Shown one piece after another: positions 63,622-64,000 of a stretch of DNA of 64,000 nt. The notes beneath the pieces are model-generated. The model did not search any database, was not told where the DNA came from, and saw only the letters and a program-made list of their open reading frames with translations. Source of the DNA: Cycloclasticus sp. symbiont of Poecilosclerida sp. N (GTDB taxonomy: Bacteria > Pseudomonadota > Gammaproteobacteria > Methylococcales > Cycloclasticaceae); NCBI GenBank assembly GCA_002101205.1, contig LWTM01000077.1:1-64000 (forward strand). The letters are read 5' to 3'. Every line of letters begins with the position of its first letter. Position 1 is the stretch's first letter. Both the position numbers and the translations under genes were made by a program.

Positions 63622-64000
63622 TTAATGTTTCTTTTTTAAACTTCCTAACGCCTCAAACGGGTTCTTCTTCACATCCGTCTTAAGCTTAAAATCTTTTCCT
63701 GTGCTATTTTTCGGTAACTCCACCGGGCAAACCTCATGCCTCGCAATAGATGGAAGCACCATAACCACTTCACTTTCAATCACTTCACTCATTAGTAATG
63801 AGTCACCTGCAAACAAATAAGGCTCATAGCCTTCAGGCACCAAACTCAGTCGCGCCTCATCATTAATGACCGCCAGTTTAACGTCTACATCAACTTTAAA
63901 AACGGTCGGCTCCAAGCAGGCGGCACATTGTAACACGAGATCACCTGCAATCCGACCCGTTAAAACAACAAATTTACCCTCCTTAGAAAACATCACATCC
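63622..64000 (-). CDS. yceD: YceD/DUF177-family 23S rRNA accumulation protein, 5' end outside window
   Basis: The readable part shows the DUF177 Cys pair CAACLEP and the second block RHEVCPVEL with the KNPFEALGSLKKK end. In relatives YceD is tied to 23S rRNA maturation and L32. The frame is open to the window edge, so the ATG in the track (63996) is probably internal and 40-50 N-terminal residues are missing. It is 18 bases from rpmF. Confidence 0.85.
   Translation of the reverse strand, partial: DVMFSKEGKFVVLTGRIAGDLVLQCAACLEPTVFKVDVDVKLAVINDEARLSLVPEGYEPYLFAGDSLLMSEVIESEVVMVLPSIARHEVCPVELPKNSTGKDFKLKTDVKKNPFEALGSLKKKH

Overview
The window looks like a chromosome segment of a low-to-moderate-GC gammaproteobacterium. 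The gene orders petABC-sspAB, hisC/hisD/hisG/murA, mla/lpt/rpoN, and yceD-rpmF-fabHDG-acpP-fabF-pabB-pabC-mltG-tmk-holB-tatD are typical of that class. Gene content and protein style suggest the Piscirickettsiaceae/Cycloclasticus-Methylophaga neighbourhood, but I infer this from memory of such genomes and have not searched. No rRNA or tRNA gene was seen.

Layout. 1-1.8 kb is accessory DNA: a stop-interrupted IS481-type transposase, a coiled-coil orphan, and a small gene broken by two homopolymer frameshifts. 1.8-10.6 kb holds housekeeping genes, mostly on the minus strand (trhO, a YaeQ-family gene, selO, an ATP-pyrophosphatase, a thioesterase) plus a lone NosR-like flavo-polyferredoxin. 10.6-16.9 kb is a decaying iron/lipid region. 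It holds fragments of a CoA ligase and of a TonB receptor next to an intact Fur-box / TonB receptor / DUF4198 / PepSY unit, and ends in IS5 and IS30 remnants. 16.9-27.9 kb on the minus strand carries sspA-sspB, the bc1 complex, histidine genes, murA and mlaFEDB without mlaC. 28.2-29.0 kb is a short, internally deleted IS5-type element flanked by ATGTT repeats and abutting the start codon of a Ca2+/Na+ antiporter. That gene leads kdsD-kdsC-lptC-lptA-lptB-rpoN-hpf. 35.2-39.6 kb alternates intact mgtE and ygfZ with remnants of rapZ, an outer-membrane protein, yqeY, IS3 and IS30. 39.6-51.9 kb holds a class V aminotransferase, ispG, csp, mazG, an SpmA/B-like protein, and a lipid cluster: LpxL-type acyltransferase, fatty-acyl-AMP ligase with fused carrier domain, Sfp-type PPTase, and an acyltransferase/alpha-beta-hydrolase fusion. 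It ends with mtaB. 52-53 kb is a graveyard of an antitoxin, an IS256 transposase and an integron-type integrase. 53-64 kb is the fatty-acid/folate/replication cluster, which lacks plsX and carries a broken pilZ.

How it fits together. The intact genes serve envelope biogenesis (mla, lpt, kds, murA, mltG, lipid A acylation), fatty-acid synthesis, respiration and histidine synthesis. Superimposed is a strong pattern of gene decay: rapZ, yqeY, pilZ, a CoA ligase, a TonB receptor, an OM protein and a phd antitoxin are broken, and mlaC and plsX are absent from their usual places. Many breaks lie beside fragments of IS elements whose ends share the octamer GAGACCTC. The most unusual items are the GAGACCTC element at the antiporter start, its small in-frame ORF repeated at 39.1 kb, the acyltransferase-hydrolase fusion beside the fatty-acyl-AMP ligase/PPTase pair, and the decayed integron integrase.
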